A stretch of DNA of 64,000 nucleotides from Pedobacter yonginensis. Its GTDB lineage: Bacteria > Bacteroidota > Bacteroidia > Sphingobacteriales > Sphingobacteriaceae. The notes under the pieces were generated by a model. It worked only from the letters and a program-made list of their open reading frames with translations. It was not told where the DNA came from and made no database searches. How positions within the stretch are numbered: position 1 is the first letter of the stretch; each line of letters begins with the position of its first letter. The stretch covers positions 1-64,000 of the forward strand of contig NZ_QGNZ01000005.1 of assembly GCF_003173595.1 (NCBI RefSeq), in the 5' to 3' direction. A program made the translations under genes and the position numbers. Positions 60,943-64,000 of this stretch are shown piece after piece.

Positions 60943-61455
60943 ATGATTAGTGATCAAAAGAACAAGCCATCAATAGCGATAGCCGTTGCGGTAGGCAAAA
61001 ACTCCGAAATCGGCAAAAACAATCAGCTTTTATGGCACATGCCTGCCGACCTTAAATACTTTAAGCAAACAACTTCTGGACATACTGTTGTAATGGGGCG
61101 CAAAACTTTTGATTCTGTTGGCAGGCCTTTGCCCAACCGCCGGAACATTGTAATTACGAGAGATGCTTCATTGAAAATTGATGGTGTGGAAGTGGTTAAT
61201 AGTTTAAACGAGGCTTTAAACATTACCCAAAGTGAAGAAAAGCCCGTTTTTATTATTGGTGGTGCCGAAATTTACCACCAAGCACTGCCGAAAACAAATA
61301 TGCTTTACTTAACCACCATACACGAAACTTTTGACGCAGACACCTTCTTTCCTGTAATTAACCGCAATGAGTGGGATACGGTGAGTTCGGAAACACACCT
61401 TGCTGATGAGAAAAACAAATACGACTATACTTTTGAAGTTTTAAAGCGGAAGTAA
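60943..61455 (+). CDS. folA: Dihydrofolate reductase
   Basis: A 170-residue DHFR. It regenerates tetrahydrofolate from the dihydrofolate made by ThyA. Landmarks: IAVAVGKNSEIGKNNQLLWHMPADL, MGRKTFDSVG, PLPNRRNIVITRD, VFIIGGAEIY and the C-terminal YDYTFEVLKRK. Position 121 nt after thyA in the same orientation. Confidence 0.95.
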   Translation: MISDQKNKPSIAIAVAVGKNSEIGKNNQLLWHMPADLKYFKQTTSGHTVVMGRKTFDSVGRPLPNRRNIVITRDASLKIDGVEVVNSLNEALNITQSEEKPVFIIGGAEIYHQALPKTNMLYLTTIHETFDADTFFPVINRNEWDTVSSETHLADEKNKYDYTFEVLKRK

Positions 61456-62086
61456 ACTGCTAGCTAGTTTACTGGCTCAGCAATGCCGCAAAATGTTATA
61501 AAAATTTGCTTATTACCAAACCGAAATAAAAATTCGGAAATGAACTTTGAGCTTTTCAATTGATACAGCTGCCCACTGTACCTCCAAGTGCTATAAAAAA
61601 TAGCGACTTTCCGTCCAATCGGGCTTATGATTAAAAGTCTGCAAAAAAAAGAAACCGTAGTTTTGGCTGGGGGCAAACCTGTTTGCTGAGCTTTCAAACA
61701 GGGGTTTTTGAAAGCAAAGCCCTTGTACCTAAACCCAATGGAAGCGGTAGCCCGAGCTTTTTCTGCGAGGCTTTAGCGAACAGTGGGGCTGCACGAAGCG
61801 AAGAATTACTGCACGCACGTTTTCAAACATAAATCAATACAAGTTACGAAATGAGCAGTGTTCAAAAACCAAGCATCTTAATTTTGGTTAAGAAATTCAG
61901 GCTGATGTGCCAACAACTACGGAAGGATATTAAAACAATTTAGAAGTATCGAATAACGAAAGGATAATTCTGCTGTAAAAATTATTGTTAATAAATTATC
62001 AATTAAGGGGTTCTATAATTTAAAAATTTAATTAGATTTGCCGACTTGTTAAAAAACAGCCAAAGACAAATTATTTTAAACAAACA
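61456..62086. other. Intergenic region before secDF
   Basis: A frame on the minus strand (61464-61697) has no family features. A hairpin AGTAAACT/AGTTTACT spans the folA stop (61451-61473). Repeat copy 6 lies at 61715-61800. A -7 element TAGATTTG at 62033-62040 is 46 nt before the secDF ATG, without a -33 match. Confidence 0.6.
61715..61800 (+). repeat. Dispersed intergenic repeat, copy 6
   Basis: Plus-orientation family member: AAAGCCCTTG, CTAAACCCAATGGAAGCGGTAGCCCGAGC, TTTCTGCGAGG, CTTTAGCGAACAGTGGGGCTGC. Aligns with copy 4. Confidence 0.6.
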
Positions 62087-64000
62087 ATGCAAGGAAAAGG
62101 TTTTATTAAGTTTATAGCGATAGTATTAGCTATCGTTTGTGCGTATGCACTTTCTTTTACTCTGGTAGCATCCAGTGTAGAAAAAGACGCAAAAAACTAT
62201 GCGAAAGGTGATTTAGCCAAAGAAAAGGCTTATTTAGATTCGATGAGCACGGAGAAAGTTTATCCAGTAGTTGGGTTTACTTACGGAGAGGTTAAAGCGA
62301 AAGAGATTAATTTAGGTTTAGACTTAAAAGGTGGTATGAATGTAACGATGGAGATATCGTTAGCGGAATTGGTTAAATCTTTAGCGGGAAACCCTACTGA
62401 TGCAAACTTTAACAAAGCCATTCAAAATGCTCAAGCCCAATTAAACGCTGGTGGTAAAGATTACATCAAAATATTTGTTGATGAATTTGAAAAATTAAGC
62501 CCTGGTGTAAAACTTGCAGATTATTTCTCTAACCAAGACAATGCTTCACAGTTAAAAGCAAGCGCAAGCAATAGTGAGGTAGAATCTTTCTTGGAGAAAG
62601 AGGCCACAAGTGCTATCGACCGTTCGTTTACTGTTTTACGTTCTCGTATTGATGGTTTCGGAGTTGTAAGTCCGAACATGCAAAAACAAGAAGGCAGTAA
62701 CCGCATCTTAATCGAGATGCCAGGTGTGCAGGATAAAGATCGTATTGCTAAACTTTTACAAGGTTCTGCCGAGTTACAGTTTTGGCAAGTATATCAAGTA
62801 CAAGAGGTTGCGCCTTTATTAGAAAATATAAACAAAACCTTAGCGGCGACCCTAAAAGTTGCTACGCCTGCTAAAACCGATTCTACAGCAAAACCTGCTG
62901 AAGGCGGTAAATTAGCTGGTTTAGAAAAAGCTTCTGCTAAAGATAGCACAACTAAAGGTGGCAAACTTGCTGGCTTAGGTAAAAAAGATTCTACAGCTGC
63001 AAGAGCGGAGTTACTAAAATCTAACCCACTTTATGCAGTTTTAAACTTACCAATTTACCAAGGCGAAAACGGCCAACAACAACTTATGCCAGGTGCAGTT
63101 GTGGGTATGTCGTTACAAAAAGATACGGCTAAAGTAAACGCTTACTTAAAACTTCCAGAAGTTGTTGCTGCAATTCCTTCTACAATGAAGTTTATGTGGA
63201 GCGTTAAGCCAAGAGAAGGTTCTAAAGTTTTCGAATTATATGCCATTAAAGTTGTAAGTGCCGATGGAAAACCGGATTTAGGTGGTGAAGCCATTAGCGA
63301 TTCGCGTGCAGACTTTGACCAAAAAGGTAAACCAGAGGTAACCATGTACATGACCAGCGAAGGTGCTGCGAAATGGAAAAAAATTACCGCAGAAGCTGCT
63401 GCTGATGCAAACAATAAAAAATCTATTGCAATTGTTTTAGATAACATGGTTTATTCTGCTCCAACGGTTCAGAATGAAATTGCTGGTGGTGTTTCTTCAA
63501 TCACAGGTAACTTTACCCAAGCAGATACTAAAGATTTATCAAACATTTTAAAAGCGGGTAAATTACCTGCCCCAGCACGTATTGCTGGTAGTTATGTTGT
63601 TGGGCCTACTTTGGGTGCGCAAGCCATTCACGATGGTTTAATCTCTTTCGTGATTGCGTTTATCGTAATCCTGATCTTCATGGCATTGTATTATCACCGT
63701 GCGGGTTGGGTAGCTAACTTTGCCTTGTTAATCAACTTATTCTTCATTATTGGTATTTTGGTATCATTAGGTGCAGTTTTAACATTGCCTGGTATTGCCG
63801 GTATCGTGTTAACTATTGGTTTATCGGTAGATGCAAACATCCTAATTTTCGAACGTGTACGTGAGGAACTGGCTTTAGGCAAGAACATTCCCACGGCCAT
63901 TAAAGAAGGTTTTAAACATGCCATGCCATCTATCCTAGATGCAAACATTACCGTATTTATTTTAGGTGCTATTCTTTATGCGTTTGGTAGCGGGCCGGTA
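62087..64000 (+). CDS. secDF: Protein translocase SecD/SecDF (partial, cut by window end)
   Basis: Opens ATG 62087 (MQGKGFIKFIAIVLAIVC) and stays open to 64000, so 638 residues are visible without a stop. SecD landmarks: INLGLDLKGGMNVTM, DRSFTVLRSRIDGFGV, PGVQDKDRI, and the membrane region GLISFVIAFIVILIFM... with DANILIFERV. In Bacteroidota SecD and SecF are usually one fused protein; the downstream part would carry SecF. A low-complexity insertion with two GGKLAGL copies lies around residues 270-310. SecDF uses the proton gradient to help pull proteins through SecYEG. Confidence 0.95.
   Translation, partial: MQGKGFIKFIAIVLAIVCAYALSFTLVASSVEKDAKNYAKGDLAKEKAYLDSMSTEKVYPVVGFTYGEVKAKEINLGLDLKGGMNVTMEISLAELVKSLAGNPTDANFNKAIQNAQAQLNAGGKDYIKIFVDEFEKLSPGVKLADYFSNQDNASQLKASASNSEVESFLEKEATSAIDRSFTVLRSRIDGFGVVSPNMQKQEGSNRILIEMPGVQDKDRIAKLLQGSAELQFWQVYQVQEVAPLLENINKTLAATLKVATPAKTDSTAKPAEGGKLAGLEKASAKDSTTKGGKLAGLGKKDSTAARAELLKSNPLYAVLNLPIYQGENGQQQLMPGAVVGMSLQKDTAKVNAYLKLPEVVAAIPSTMKFMWSVKPREGSKVFELYAIKVVSADGKPDLGGEAISDSRADFDQKGKPEVTMYMTSEGAAKWKKITAEAAADANNKKSIAIVLDNMVYSAPTVQNEIAGGVSSITGNFTQADTKDLSNILKAGKLPAPARIAGSYVVGPTLGAQAIHDGLISFVIAFIVILIFMALYYHRAGWVANFALLINLFFIIGILVSLGAVLTLPGIAGIVLTIGLSVDANILIFERVREELALGKNIPTAIKEGFKHAMPSILDANITVFILGAILYAFGSGPV

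Noticed and set aside
61464..61697. A 77-residue minus-strand frame before secDF
   Set aside because: No start context and no family resemblance; overlaps a hairpin and the folA 3' end.

Overview
The window looks like chromosome of a Bacteroidota bacterium, most likely the Sphingobacteriaceae (Pedobacter-like); this is inference from gene content. Supporting signs are a fused SecDF translocase, a type IX secretion sorting domain, many lipoproteins, an S9 dipeptidyl peptidase, a GH43 enzyme, an ECF sigma factor with a membrane partner, AT-rich DNA, and promoters of the Bacteroidota form TTTG/TTG-N18-20-TAnnTTTG. Most genes are core or housekeeping. I saw no rRNA, tRNA, prophage, transposase, integrase or CRISPR array.

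Layout. 0.4-1.3 kb: ArsR/AHSA1 pair with an operator palindrome on its promoter. 1.4-7.1 kb: S9 peptidase, two paralogous polysaccharide-deacetylase lipoproteins and a DUF3298 lipoprotein. 7.2-10.2 kb: GreA-like protein, a DUF1801 gene without a normal start codon, nitroreductase, helical-repeat protein, and a secreted protein built from 21-residue repeats. 10.5-15.6 kb: YbiT-type ABC-F protein, DUF4397 lipoprotein, ECF sigma factor with overlapping anti-sigma/barrel-like partner, peroxiredoxin. 15.7-19.9 kb: slyD and a thioredoxin-domain (YyaL/DUF255) gene, separated by a 1.5-kb islet bracketed by perfect 101-bp direct repeats. 20-24.5 kb: dipeptide epimerase family, GH25 lysozyme, NAD(P)-dependent dehydrogenase, MFS transporter. 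24.5-26.2 kb: an accessory stretch with a broken XRE regulator, a candidate small RNA, an 81-bp-scale small gene (70 aa) and a chain of RNA hairpins. 26.2-33.1 kb: GH43, M20 dipeptidase, SGNH hydrolase with a T9SS tail, hypothetical membrane proteins, DUF493. 33.3-45.6 kb: UvrD/PcrA helicase, SMC, two M28 peptidases, CBS protein, SAH hydrolase (ahcY) preceded by a separate promoter-hairpin-terminator unit. 45.6-50.7 kb: rsmG, glycosyltransferase, and a tgt-lptF/G-EamA operon. 50.7-52.0 kb: a 1.3-kb gene-free gap. 52.0-59.8 kb: large metallopeptidase/propeller/barrel protein, LapA-like protein, pseudo-receiver, pirin, PLP sulfhydrylase, OsmC, ispE. 60-64 kb: thyA, folA, and secDF cut off by the window end.

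The most unusual material is between genes: (1) the 101-bp-repeat islet, which seems to have split a slyD operon, delivered an orphan membrane protein and supplied slyD with a new promoter; (2) four intergenic arrays of degenerate 7-bp repeats, different in sequence but sharing strict 7-bp phase; (3) a dispersed family of about 80-120-bp intergenic repeats, six copies here; (4) two or three candidate non-coding RNAs, including an attenuator-like unit 5' of ahcY.
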